From: SZAS-79 sp963844255
GTDB lineage: Bacteria; Pseudomonadota; Gammaproteobacteria; Burkholderiales; SG8-39
Direction of reading: 5' to 3'
Length of the DNA: 64,000 bases
Assembly (NCBI GenBank): GCA_963844255.1
Contig: CAWJNP010000073.1
Span: forward strand, 1 to 64,000
Positions 40,379-48,556 of this stretch are shown here, one piece after another. Positions within the stretch are counted from its first letter, which is position 1, and each line of letters starts with the position of its first letter. The position numbers were made by a program, and so were the translations under genes. Below the pieces are notes generated by a model that ran no database searches, was not told the origin of the DNA, and saw only the letters and a list, made by a program, of their open reading frames with translations.

Positions 40379-40665
40379 GCGGCCGCGGCGTCCAGCCCCA
40401 GCGCAAACAACAGGGTCTCGGACTGACCGAGCGAGCCCACGATCCGGCGCAACGGCGCGGGTTCGAGCGTAACCAGGGTCGGCGTCATGAAGATGGACTC
40501 GGCCAGCGCGCGCTGCGGATCGCGCAGCACGTCCACGATCTCGATCTCGTGCCGTTCCTGGAGGTACGTCTTGCAGAATGCCGCAAGGTTGGCGCGCGCC
40601 CGCAGGGAGTTGGGCGCCTCGCCGGCGACATAGAGGCGGAACCTGTACATGGCGCGCCGGCTCAT
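40375..40665 (-). CDS. kaiB: KaiB-like protein
   Basis: 96 residues, or 91 from the internal MYRFRLYVAG start. FRLYVAGEAPNSLRARANLAAFC is the KaiB hallmark (LYVAGNTPNS in cyanobacteria). VDVLRDPQRALAESIFMTPTLVTLEPAPLRRIVGSLGQSE matches the fold-switching C-terminal half (TPTLxKxxPxPxRxIxGDL). In cyanobacteria KaiB binds the CI ring of phosphorylated KaiC. The start overlaps the kaiC stop and the stop overlaps the next start, both as ATGA, so it is tightly tied to kaiC and the first phosphodiesterase. No kaiA is present, as expected outside cyanobacteria. Confidence 0.92.
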   Translation of the reverse strand: MSRRAMYRFRLYVAGEAPNSLRARANLAAFCKTYLQERHEIEIVDVLRDPQRALAESIFMTPTLVTLEPAPLRRIVGSLGQSETLLFALGLDAAAA

Positions 40666-42407
40666 GGCAGTTCTGGCCTGCCGTGCGTCACCGTTGCATC
40701 CGCCCCGCGCAATTCCTTGATCTGGCTGCGGCCGCGCGACAATTCCCCCTTGTCGCTCTGCCTGGTTTCGGCGAGGAGTTCTTTCTCCACCTGCTTGGCC
40801 AGCAGTTCCACCTGCAGCGATTTGAGGCGCACTTCGAGCACCGCCTCCTCGGCGTCCAGACGCACCCGGGTGAGCTTCACAGCGGCTTCGGCCGACTCGT
40901 CCGCGACCCGTTCGGCGCGCTCCTTTTCCCAGCGCAGGGTGCCCATCAGCACCTCGCCACCCGCGGTGTAGGCGTCCGCCAGAGTCACGCCGGTGTCGCT
41001 CAGGATCAGTTCGCGGACCTGGTTGGAATGTGCCGAGCCGCGCGACTTGACGATCGACAGGCCGCGATTGCGCTCACCCGCCTGCATCAGGTAGTTGAGG
41101 TGGATCCAGGTATCGGCGAGCGCCGAAATCTGCAGCTGCGAACCGCTCTCGGTCTGGCTGGACATCTCGTCGAGCAGGCTGGTGCACAGCAAGGTCGTGC
41201 CCTCGCTCTTGGACCAGTCGATCAGGCGGTCCGCCACGCTCTGCGTACTTAGATCGTTCCCGGACTTTGACCAGGCGGACACCGGATCGATCACCACGCA
41301 ACGCGCGCCGTGCTCGCGCGCGAGCGCCTTGATTCGTACCAGGTAGGTTTCCGCGCTGCCGCTGATGGCACGCGCCGAGATCATGCGCAGGCACCCGCTC
41401 TTAACATGCCGGTCGAGCAGAATCCCCACGGTCGACAGGTTGCGGATCACCTCGGTGCTGTTCGAATCGAAACACACGAACATGGTGCGCTCGCCGCGAT
41501 TGCAGGCGGCCTCGGCGAACGCGCCGCTCAGGGTGGTTTTCGCGGTGCCCGAAAACCCGGTGATCAGCACGCTCGCGCCGCGGTAGTAGCCGCCGCCGAG
41601 CATGGTATCCAGCCGCTCCACGCCGCTGGAGACGCGCTCGTTGCTTACCTGGACTTCGCGCTGCCCGAGCACGTGCGGGACGGCCACTTCGAAGCCACCT
41701 TCGGCGATGAGGAAAGGCGATTCATTCTCGTCGAAACTCGAGCCGCGGTACTTCTGCACGCGCAGGCTGCGCTGCGACACGCCGAGCACCACGCCGTGTT
41801 TTAGAATCACCGCGCAGTCCACCATGAACTGCATGAAACTGAAGGACTCGCCGATGACGCTGTCCCTCTCCTCCGCGCCGGCCTTGAGCGTGATCAGGCC
41901 GGTCAGGTCCTGCGCCAGCAGCCAGGCATGCAGGCGGTAGACTTCGCGCCGCCTGGCCGCCTGGTCCGGAAGCAGCGCAAGCAACATGTCGAGCGCGTCG
42001 AACACGATACGCCGCGCGCCCATGGCCCGTACCTGCACCTCGAGGGCCGCGAGCAGGCCGCCGAGGTCGAAATCCCCCGCCATGACCAGGTCCGGCGTCG
42101 TCTGGGCGTCCACGAAGTACAGCTTTGCGGGCCGCAAGGCGGCGAGGTCCCAGCCGAAACTCTCCGCGTTGGCGACAATGCGGTCGGAGCTCTCCTCGAA
42201 CGCGACGAAGATCCCCGGCTCCGCGCAGGCCTGCGCGCCATGCGCCAGGAATTTCAGCGCCAGAATGGTCTTGCCGGACCCGGGACCGCCCACCAGCAAA
42301 GTGGTGCGGCCATGCGGCAGGCCGCCCCCGGTGATTTCATCGAAACCTGCAATTCCGGTCGGCGCCTTGTCGTGCGCATTCGTTACAGCGGGTCGGACGG
42401 GGATCAT
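40662..42407 (-). CDS. kaiC: KaiC-like double RecA-domain ATPase with non-canonical CII and a coiled-coil tail
   Basis: 581 residues, intact. CI (about 15-245): Walker A GGPGSGKT (40-47), catalytic pair EE 71-72 in VAFEESSDRI, and the FGWDL motif. CII (about 255-490): Walker A GFSGTAKT (284-291), but the catalytic EE is replaced by D314-S315 (VCFDSNSTEV), and the S431-T432 phosphosite of Synechococcus KaiC aligns with S428-A429 (LQISALADT). KSRGSAHSNQVREL is well conserved. Residues about 493-550 are charged and probably coiled coil, an extension absent from cyanobacterial KaiC. ATPase activity in CI is expected; CII autokinase activity is doubtful. It leads the five-gene operon. Confidence 0.93.
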   Translation of the reverse strand: MIPVRPAVTNAHDKAPTGIAGFDEITGGGLPHGRTTLLVGGPGSGKTILALKFLAHGAQACAEPGIFVAFEESSDRIVANAESFGWDLAALRPAKLYFVDAQTTPDLVMAGDFDLGGLLAALEVQVRAMGARRIVFDALDMLLALLPDQAARRREVYRLHAWLLAQDLTGLITLKAGAEERDSVIGESFSFMQFMVDCAVILKHGVVLGVSQRSLRVQKYRGSSFDENESPFLIAEGGFEVAVPHVLGQREVQVSNERVSSGVERLDTMLGGGYYRGASVLITGFSGTAKTTLSGAFAEAACNRGERTMFVCFDSNSTEVIRNLSTVGILLDRHVKSGCLRMISARAISGSAETYLVRIKALAREHGARCVVIDPVSAWSKSGNDLSTQSVADRLIDWSKSEGTTLLCTSLLDEMSSQTESGSQLQISALADTWIHLNYLMQAGERNRGLSIVKSRGSAHSNQVRELILSDTGVTLADAYTAGGEVLMGTLRWEKERAERVADESAEAAVKLTRVRLDAEEAVLEVRLKSLQVELLAKQVEKELLAETRQSDKGELSRGRSQIKELRGADATVTHGRPELP

Positions 42408-42511
42408 TGCGTCTCCAGCAGGAAGTCGCGGTACGCCAACCGTCGCTGCAGGCGTGACCCAGCGTGCGCGTCATACGTACCGGTGTATGTGCGCCGGCCC
42501 GCATAGGGCAT

Positions 42512-43234
42512 ATGTTCGGAACCGAACAGCCGAAGACCGGAATCGCCGCTAACCTGCGCTTCATGCTGCACGAATTCCTCATGGCGAACCGCAACCAGCT
42601 GATCCAGCGCTGTATCGACAAGGTGGCGAAACGCATCGCACCCGCCGAACGCCTCGCCGGCGTTAACCACGGCGTGCCGCTGTTTTTGCAGCAGGTGATC
42701 GATACCCTGCGCACCGAGCACGATGCGGTGGACGCGACCCTCGAGAATCCCGAGCCGACGCCGACCGTCTCGGACATCGGCCGCGGCGCGGCCGTGCACG
42801 GAGCGGAGCTGTTAAATCTCGGATATACGGTCGACCAGGTGGTGCACGAGTATGGCGACCTCTGCCAGTCGGCCACCGAGCTCGCCGTCGAGCGCAGTGA
42901 GCCGATTTCCGCGAACGAATTCCGCGTCCTCAACCGTTGCCTCGACAACGCGATTGCCGACGCGGTGACGGCCTACGGGAGCCAGCACCGGATAGCGCTC
43001 AACGCGGGGGCCGAATCCTTGTACGAGCGTCTGGCGTCCTTTTCAACCGAGCAACGCGCCTTGCTCGAGGCCGCGATCGAAGGCTTTAGCGCAATCCAGA
43101 CCGGCAAGATCGGGCTGACCGGGTCGACCGGCACCGTGGTCATGCAGAGCCTGCTCGAACTGCGCGCGCATTCGAACTGGGCCATGTCGCAAATCAGGCT
43201 GGCCCTGGCCACGACCACCCTAGGGCGGTCCTGA
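42512..43234 (+). CDS. RsbRD-N-like signalling protein with a kinase-type dimerisation segment but no ATPase domain
   Basis: 240 residues from ATG 42512 (MFGTEQPKTG); an upstream ATG at 42464 is also open. The helical part ANLRFMLHEFLMANRNQLIQRCIDKVA and GAELLNLGYTVDQVVHEYGDLCQSATELA resembles the N-terminal globin-like/RsbRD domain of some proteobacterial histidine kinases. The end (FSTEQRALLEAAIEGFSAIQ, then GLTGSTGTVVMQSLLELRAHS) resembles their dimerisation helices. However, the expected H-box histidine appears replaced (STEQR) and the HATPase domain is missing. It may be an adaptor or a decoy partner. Divergent from kaiC; its end overlaps the response regulator by 15 bp. Confidence 0.6.
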   Translation: MFGTEQPKTGIAANLRFMLHEFLMANRNQLIQRCIDKVAKRIAPAERLAGVNHGVPLFLQQVIDTLRTEHDAVDATLENPEPTPTVSDIGRGAAVHGAELLNLGYTVDQVVHEYGDLCQSATELAVERSEPISANEFRVLNRCLDNAIADAVTAYGSQHRIALNAGAESLYERLASFSTEQRALLEAAIEGFSAIQTGKIGLTGSTGTVVMQSLLELRAHSNWAMSQIRLALATTTLGRS

Positions 43235-43633
43235 GCCGGTCGGCGGCCTCGAATCCGTGCCGACTTGCTCACGCGCCAGCAGCGCGTCGATTGCCGCATA
43301 CAGCTCCCGATAGCGCAGCGGTTTGGCGATGTATCCGTCGCAGCCCGCGGCGCGGGTTTTTTCCTGGTCCTCCTTCATCGCCAGCGCGGTGAGCGCGATG
43401 ATCGGGATGGTCGCGGTGGCCGGATCCTGTTTCAGCAGCCGCGTCGCGGCCAGGCCATCCATGCCCGGCAGCTGCACGTCCATGAGGATGAGGTCGGGGC
43501 GCTCAACGCGCGCCATGGTCAGCCCGACCTCGGCGTCCACCGCGCACAGCGGCAGGTGGCCCACCTTGGTCAGCAGCAGCGAGACGAGCTTCATGTTCGC
43601 CGGGTTGTCTTCGACGATCAGTATCCTGGCCAT
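43220..43633 (-). CDS. Stand-alone CheY-like response regulator
   Basis: 137 residues, a single REC domain. Acidic pocket VEDN (8-10), phosphoacceptor D52 in LILMDVQLPGMDG, conserved Thr in ALTALAMKED and Lys in GYIAKPLRY. The MxVQLPGMDGL and KPLxxxEL pattern is of the DivK/ATP-kinase-linked type. The C-terminus (about 120-137) is disordered. It sits 11 nt behind a hybrid histidine kinase gene, its likely phosphodonor. There is no output domain, so it probably acts by protein contact. Confidence 0.93.
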   Translation of the reverse strand: MARILIVEDNPANMKLVSLLLTKVGHLPLCAVDAEVGLTMARVERPDLILMDVQLPGMDGLAATRLLKQDPATATIPIIALTALAMKEDQEKTRAAGCDGYIAKPLRYRELYAAIDALLAREQVGTDSRPPTGSGPP

Positions 43634-43644
43634 TCGCGTCGATC

Positions 43645-45822
43645 CTAGGACGAGCCGAGGGCGCGGTTGACTTCGGCAAGGAACGTGGCCCGGCCGAATC
43701 CGGCTTTTTCCACGATGCGTATCGGTCTGCCCGCCTTCTTCTGGAGCGTTTCGCGATCAAGCGCCGTCACCTGCCTCGCAGTCAGCACCAGAATCGGGAT
43801 GCGCGCGGTTTCGCTGTCGCCCTGCAAGGCTTCGACGACGTCGAAACCGTTCACATTGGGCATCATCAGGTCAAGCAGGATCAGGTCAGGGCGTACCTGG
43901 CGCGCAGTCAGAATCGCCTGCTCGCCGCCGTAGCTGCGCACGACCTTGAAGGCGGGCGCGGGCAGAAACGCGGCGATCACTTCGACAGACTTCGGATTGT
44001 CATCGACGACCAGAACCACGCGCGTAATGCCCTGATTCCTCGTCGGCAGGGTGACATGCGGTTCGGCGACGACGGGGGGCGCAGCGGCCGGTTCCAGCAC
44101 TGTGCTGCGAAACGGCAGCCAGACGACGAAGCACGCGCCTTCGCCCTCCGCACTGGCCACGGCCACCGAGCCGCCATGCAGCTCGGCCAGCTGCCTGACC
44201 ATCGCGAGGCCCAGCCCCGTGCCCTCGAATTTTCGCGACAGGCTGCTGTCGATCTGGCTGAATGCCTGGAAGAGCTTCGTCATGCCGGATTTCGAGATGC
44301 CGATGCCGGCGTCGCGAACGCTGATTTCGATGAATTCGCCGAACTCGCTGTCCGCGAGCGGAAAACTCTGCGTCGGCCAGGACCCCTCGACGATGCCGAC
44401 CGCCGCACGCGGCACGCGGCGCGCCCGCAGCGACACCCGTGCGCCGGCGGGGCCGAATTTGACCGCATTGGACAGGAGGTTGTACACGATCTGCTTGATC
44501 TTCCTGATGTCGAGGCTCGATACGCCCAGATCGTCGGCCGCTTCGAGCTGGACTTCGGTGCCCTGCGTCATCGCCTTCTCGCGCACGATGGTCAGGCTGT
44601 TCGAGAGCAGGACCTTGAGGTCGGCGGGCTCGAGTTCAAGGTCCATCATGCCCGCTTCGACTTTCGACAGGTCGAGGATGTCGTTGATCAGCGAAAGCAG
44701 GTGTTGGCCGCTCGAGAAAATGTCGCCGACGTATTCGCTCTGGGCGGCGTTCAAGCCGCCCGTCAGACCGTCCTTGAGCGCCTCGGAAAAGCCGATGATC
44801 GCGTTCAACGGCGTGCGCAGCTCGTGCGACATGGTGGCGAGAAATTCGGATTTCATCCGGCTCGCATGCTCGAGCTCGACATTCTTTTCCTGCAGCGTGC
44901 GCTCGAAGCGCTTGAGTTCGGTGACGTCGCGCGCCGCTGCGAACACGCCCTGGAGCTTGCGGTCGCGGTCGTGAAAGGTCGCCGCGTTGTACGAGACCAC
45001 GGTCTCTGCGCCGTTCTGCGCGCGCACCGTCAGTTCGTAGTTGCTCACCTTGTTTTCGGTGAGCACGCGCTTGATCGCCGCGTTTGCGCGCGCCGGATCG
45101 GTGAAGAAGTTCTTGCAGGGCGCGCCGATCAGCTCGTCGCGCGTGCGGCCGGTGAGCGCGATCATCTGCTGGTTGACGTCCGAAATGATCCCCTGCGGGT
45201 CGGTCGTCATCAGCGCATCGATGTTCGATTCGATGAGGGATCGCGTGTAGAACTGCTGGTCGCGCAGGCGCTGGTCGAGCAGCGCCTGCGCCGCCTCGAC
45301 CTGCTTTCGCGCGGTGTTGTCGGTGCCGATCAGCAGGTAGCCGATGATCGCCTCCTGCGCATCGCGCAGCGCAGTCACCGAAACGATCGCCGGAAACCGG
45401 CTGCCGTCCTTGCGGATATAGGTCAGTTCGTAGATGTCCTCGATGCCGCGCGAGGCCTTGAACACGAGGGCTTCGAACCCCGGCGTGATCGTGGTGCCCA
45501 GTTCCAGGCTCAACTCGGCCGCGCGCGCGATCACCTCCTGCGGATCGGAAATGTCGGCCGGTGTGATCTTGTTCATGACTTCGGCGGCGGTGTAGCCGAG
45601 CATCCGCTCGGCGCCGACGTTGAAGATCTGGATCACGCCCTTTTCGTCGGTGGCGATGCTGGAGAAATAGGCGCTGTTGAAGATCGCGTCCTGTAGCGCG
45701 CCCGCCTTGAGCACGGGGTCCTGCGGTCGCGTTTCGACCATCCGGTCCTGCGTTCCCGGCTGCACCGCAGGGCTGGTCGGCGTCCTGCCGGAGGAAGGCA
45801 AGGTATCTGTAACAGCGCTCAT
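43645..45822 (-). CDS. Hybrid histidine kinase PAS-PAS-HisKA-HATPase-REC
   Basis: 725 residues from ATG 45822. Two PAS domains (about 50-165 with GVIQIFNVGAERMLGYTAAEV, and 180-290 with GIISDVNQQMIALTGRTRDEL), coiled coil, HisKA with FLATMSHELRTPLNAIIGFSE, HATPase with N box (IKQIVYNLLSNAVKFG), G1 (DAGIGIS) and G2 (GTGLGLAMVRQLAELHGG). The C-terminal REC has LVVDDNPKSVEV and D in LILLDLMMPNVNGFD. The end replaces the usual KP with RIVEKAGFG. Ligand unknown; no membrane helix, so it is cytoplasmic. It is followed by the single REC protein and preceded by the nitric oxide reductase gene (165 bp gap). Confidence 0.93.
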   Translation of the reverse strand: MSAVTDTLPSSGRTPTSPAVQPGTQDRMVETRPQDPVLKAGALQDAIFNSAYFSSIATDEKGVIQIFNVGAERMLGYTAAEVMNKITPADISDPQEVIARAAELSLELGTTITPGFEALVFKASRGIEDIYELTYIRKDGSRFPAIVSVTALRDAQEAIIGYLLIGTDNTARKQVEAAQALLDQRLRDQQFYTRSLIESNIDALMTTDPQGIISDVNQQMIALTGRTRDELIGAPCKNFFTDPARANAAIKRVLTENKVSNYELTVRAQNGAETVVSYNAATFHDRDRKLQGVFAAARDVTELKRFERTLQEKNVELEHASRMKSEFLATMSHELRTPLNAIIGFSEALKDGLTGGLNAAQSEYVGDIFSSGQHLLSLINDILDLSKVEAGMMDLELEPADLKVLLSNSLTIVREKAMTQGTEVQLEAADDLGVSSLDIRKIKQIVYNLLSNAVKFGPAGARVSLRARRVPRAAVGIVEGSWPTQSFPLADSEFGEFIEISVRDAGIGISKSGMTKLFQAFSQIDSSLSRKFEGTGLGLAMVRQLAELHGGSVAVASAEGEGACFVVWLPFRSTVLEPAAAPPVVAEPHVTLPTRNQGITRVVLVVDDNPKSVEVIAAFLPAPAFKVVRSYGGEQAILTARQVRPDLILLDLMMPNVNGFDVVEALQGDSETARIPILVLTARQVTALDRETLQKKAGRPIRIVEKAGFGRATFLAEVNRALGSS

Positions 45823-45987
45823 GGATCGGTTCCCGGTGGAAAGGTTGACTACAGGGCCCGCGCCGTCTCCCGGCCGCATCCCTGAGCATCCCGAGTATTC
45901 ACCGGTCGGTCGCGCCGGACTGTGCGCCAGGGCACGGAACCATCGCGGGCTCTGTCGGAGATCCGGCTCGCCTCCGCGGCAACCACG

Positions 45988-48288
45988 CTACCGCGGCACT
46001 GACCGACGGGTCCGCATCGCCAGATAGGCCTTTGTCGCCGCGATGGCGAGCGGCGCCGCACCGAAGACGATGAACACCAGGTCGCCGGGCATGCGCATCC
46101 ATTCGAGCAGGTGCGAGCGGTCGCTGCCGATGTAGTCGAGGCTGCGCGCATGCCAGTAGCCGTACTGCAGCACATCCCAGACCTGCAGCACGCCGCTCGG
46201 AAACAGGCTCAGGCCCACCATCATCGCCAGCCCGCCGTTGGTGCCCCAGAACGCGACCCGCACGTACTTCTCGATTCCCGGCCAGCCTACTTCGTCGCTG
46301 CACTGCCGGAGCACGAACACCATGAGGGCGATCGCCAGCATCCCGAACACGCCCATCATCGCAGCGTGGCCGTGGGTGGGCGTCAGCAGAGTACCTGTCT
46401 CGTAGTAACTCACGATCGGCAGGTTGATCAGGAACCCGAATATCCCCGCGCCGACGAAATTCCAGAAGCCCACCGCCATGAGGAAGTAAAAAGTCCATTT
46501 GTGCGGGATGGCAATCGCCTTGCCGCAGACATCGCATTCCCCGCGCGTTGTGCGCACGAAATGCCAGGCGTCCAGCGTCAGCAGGGTCAGCGGAACGACT
46601 TCGAGCACCGAGAACAGCGCCGACAACGCCATGTTGATGTTGCTCTGCCCGGTGAAATACCAGTGGTGCCCGGTGCCCATGAGTCCACCGAGGAAGTACA
46701 GGATCGCGTCGAGGTAGATGACGCGCAGCGCCACGTTGCGGCGCGTGAGCCCGAGCTGGTAGAACGTCAGCGCGACCACGGTCGTGGCAAAGAACTCGAA
46801 GAAGCCCTCGACCCACAGGTGGATGATCCAGAAGCGCCACGTGTCGACCACGGTAAAGTTGGTCCGCGGGCCGAACAGCAGCGCAGGGATGTAGAAGACC
46901 GGGATCGCAAGCGCGGCGATGAGAAACATCCGCACGATCGGCCGCGTCTCGGCCTGTGCAAGCGCCTGCGGCCGCACGAGCGCCCACAGCATCGCGAACC
47001 ACGCAAACAACCCGGCCACCAGCAGGTATTGCCAGAGCCGTCCGAGTTCCAGGTACTCCCATCCCTGGTGACCCAGCCAGAACCACCAACGCCCAAGCAA
47101 CTGCGCGAGACCGAGCCATTCACCAAGCAGGCTGCCGGCGATCACGAGTGCGAAGGCGACGAACAAGCCGTGCACGCAGCCTGCAAGCCAGCGCGGCTCC
47201 CGGGTACGCAGCGAGCGCGCAAGAAACAGCGCCGCGGCAACATAGGCCGTGGCAATCCAGAAGATCGCCAGCTGCAGGTGCCAGGTGCGCATCAGGTTGC
47301 TTGGAAACACGCGCTCCAGTTCGAAGCCATAGAAGCTCGCCGGATCGGCGCGATAGTGCGCCACCGCGCCCCCCACCATCGCCTGCGCCAGGAACAGCAG
47401 CGCCACGACCACGAAGAATTTCAGCAGTGCATCCTGGCCCGGGCCGGATCCCCCTGGCAGCAGGCGGGGATGCACGTGATGGCCGCGCGTGGTCCAGCCC
47501 AGATCCTCGAACCTGCCGAACGCAAGGAGCACCGTTGCGATCCCGGCCAGCAGCACGACCAGGCTCAGCGCGCTCCACAACAGCGCATCGGGGGTCGGCA
47601 GGTTGCCGACGCTGGCGTCATGCGGGAAGTTATTGGTGTAGGAATACGCCTCGCCCGGGCGATTGGCCACCGAGGCCCACGCCGCCCAGGTGACGAAAGC
47701 CGCGAACTGGCGCAGTTCTTCCGGGTCGGTGATGAGGTTGCGCTTCAGGCCGCCGTTGCGCGATGGGTGGCGGAAGTATTCGGTCCAGTGAACGATCTGC
47801 TGCAGGTATGCCGCAACTTCGGGCTCGGTGAAGCGCAGCGTCCCGGTGGCCGGATCGTAACGATTGGTCTTCAGCGTTACCGCCGTCTCGGCCCGCACCC
47901 CGGCTTGCTGTGCAGCGCTCAGTTCTGCCAACGGCCGCTGGTAGCGCTCGCGCGCCACTGCCAGCGCGGTGTGCTCGCCCATGCGGTGCAAGGCTTCGGC
48001 CGCGAAATCCGGCCCCAGGTAGGCACCGTGCCCCCAGACGCTGCCGTTGGCCATCAGGCCATACCTGAGGAAGACCGCCTGGCCGTCGCCGATATCTGCG
48101 CCGGTGAATAGTCGGATGCCCTGTGCATCGAGCACCTGCACCGGGATCGGCGGCGCGTTGCGATAGGCGAGCGTGGTGATCCCGATCAGCCCGGCGAAGC
48201 CGAACGCCATGACGGTGAACAGGCTGCGCAGCCACCAGGGCGAAAGAGGGGCATCGATTGCGGCCGGCGGTTGGGCGACGATGCTCAT
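45988..48288 (-). CDS. norB: Quinol-dependent nitric oxide reductase (qNOR)
   Basis: 766 residues, fourteen or so membrane helices. The N-terminal hydrophilic extension (about 50-230, with GDGQAVFLRYGLMANGSVWGHGAYLGPDF) replaces NorC and marks the quinol type. Active-site motifs are intact: WIIHLWVEGFFEFF (FeB His and the key Glu), GTGHHWYF (FeB His pair) and THGHAAMMGVFGM (haem ligands). These residues argue against a nitric oxide dismutase. It reduces 2 NO to N2O with quinol. The region upstream (48289-48556) has no confident regulator site. Neighbours are a cation exporter and the hybrid kinase. Confidence 0.95.
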   Translation of the reverse strand: MSIVAQPPAAIDAPLSPWWLRSLFTVMAFGFAGLIGITTLAYRNAPPIPVQVLDAQGIRLFTGADIGDGQAVFLRYGLMANGSVWGHGAYLGPDFAAEALHRMGEHTALAVARERYQRPLAELSAAQQAGVRAETAVTLKTNRYDPATGTLRFTEPEVAAYLQQIVHWTEYFRHPSRNGGLKRNLITDPEELRQFAAFVTWAAWASVANRPGEAYSYTNNFPHDASVGNLPTPDALLWSALSLVVLLAGIATVLLAFGRFEDLGWTTRGHHVHPRLLPGGSGPGQDALLKFFVVVALLFLAQAMVGGAVAHYRADPASFYGFELERVFPSNLMRTWHLQLAIFWIATAYVAAALFLARSLRTREPRWLAGCVHGLFVAFALVIAGSLLGEWLGLAQLLGRWWFWLGHQGWEYLELGRLWQYLLVAGLFAWFAMLWALVRPQALAQAETRPIVRMFLIAALAIPVFYIPALLFGPRTNFTVVDTWRFWIIHLWVEGFFEFFATTVVALTFYQLGLTRRNVALRVIYLDAILYFLGGLMGTGHHWYFTGQSNINMALSALFSVLEVVPLTLLTLDAWHFVRTTRGECDVCGKAIAIPHKWTFYFLMAVGFWNFVGAGIFGFLINLPIVSYYETGTLLTPTHGHAAMMGVFGMLAIALMVFVLRQCSDEVGWPGIEKYVRVAFWGTNGGLAMMVGLSLFPSGVLQVWDVLQYGYWHARSLDYIGSDRSHLLEWMRMPGDLVFIVFGAAPLAIAATKAYLAMRTRRSVPR

Positions 48289-48556
48289 GGCTTGTCCCTT
48301 TGGATCGAGGGCGAAGGCCCATCGAAGTCAGGGTACGGTCCGGGCAAGCGGTTGTATGTGCGGCATCGAACCCAGGCCGGCGCGGCGGCGGTGTACAGTT
48401 TGAATCCACGGGAATCGCGCCACTCGTTCAGGGCACCGGAATTCATGACCCGTAACATGCCCGGAGAATTCGAGCGAATATTGAAGCCCCCTTGAATCGC
48501 CTGCGCGATACGGCGGCTTCAAACCTCTGCGCACCGTCCCGCTCTGAAGACCCTGC

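Noticed and set aside
42472..42489. CATAC-N-ACCGGT-GTATG repeat in the kaiC/42512 gap as an operator
   Set aside because: The arms are unequally spaced (two extra bases on one side), so symmetry is poor; not strong enough to list.
46111..48111. A 666-codon plus-strand frame antisense to norB
   Set aside because: Composition is an Arg/Gln/His-rich shadow of the qNOR codons, whose own frame carries all the active-site motifs.
45988..48288. Nitric oxide dismutase instead of reductase
   Set aside because: The FeB ligands and the glutamate in HLWVEG and GTGHHW are intact; these are substituted in dismutase candidates.
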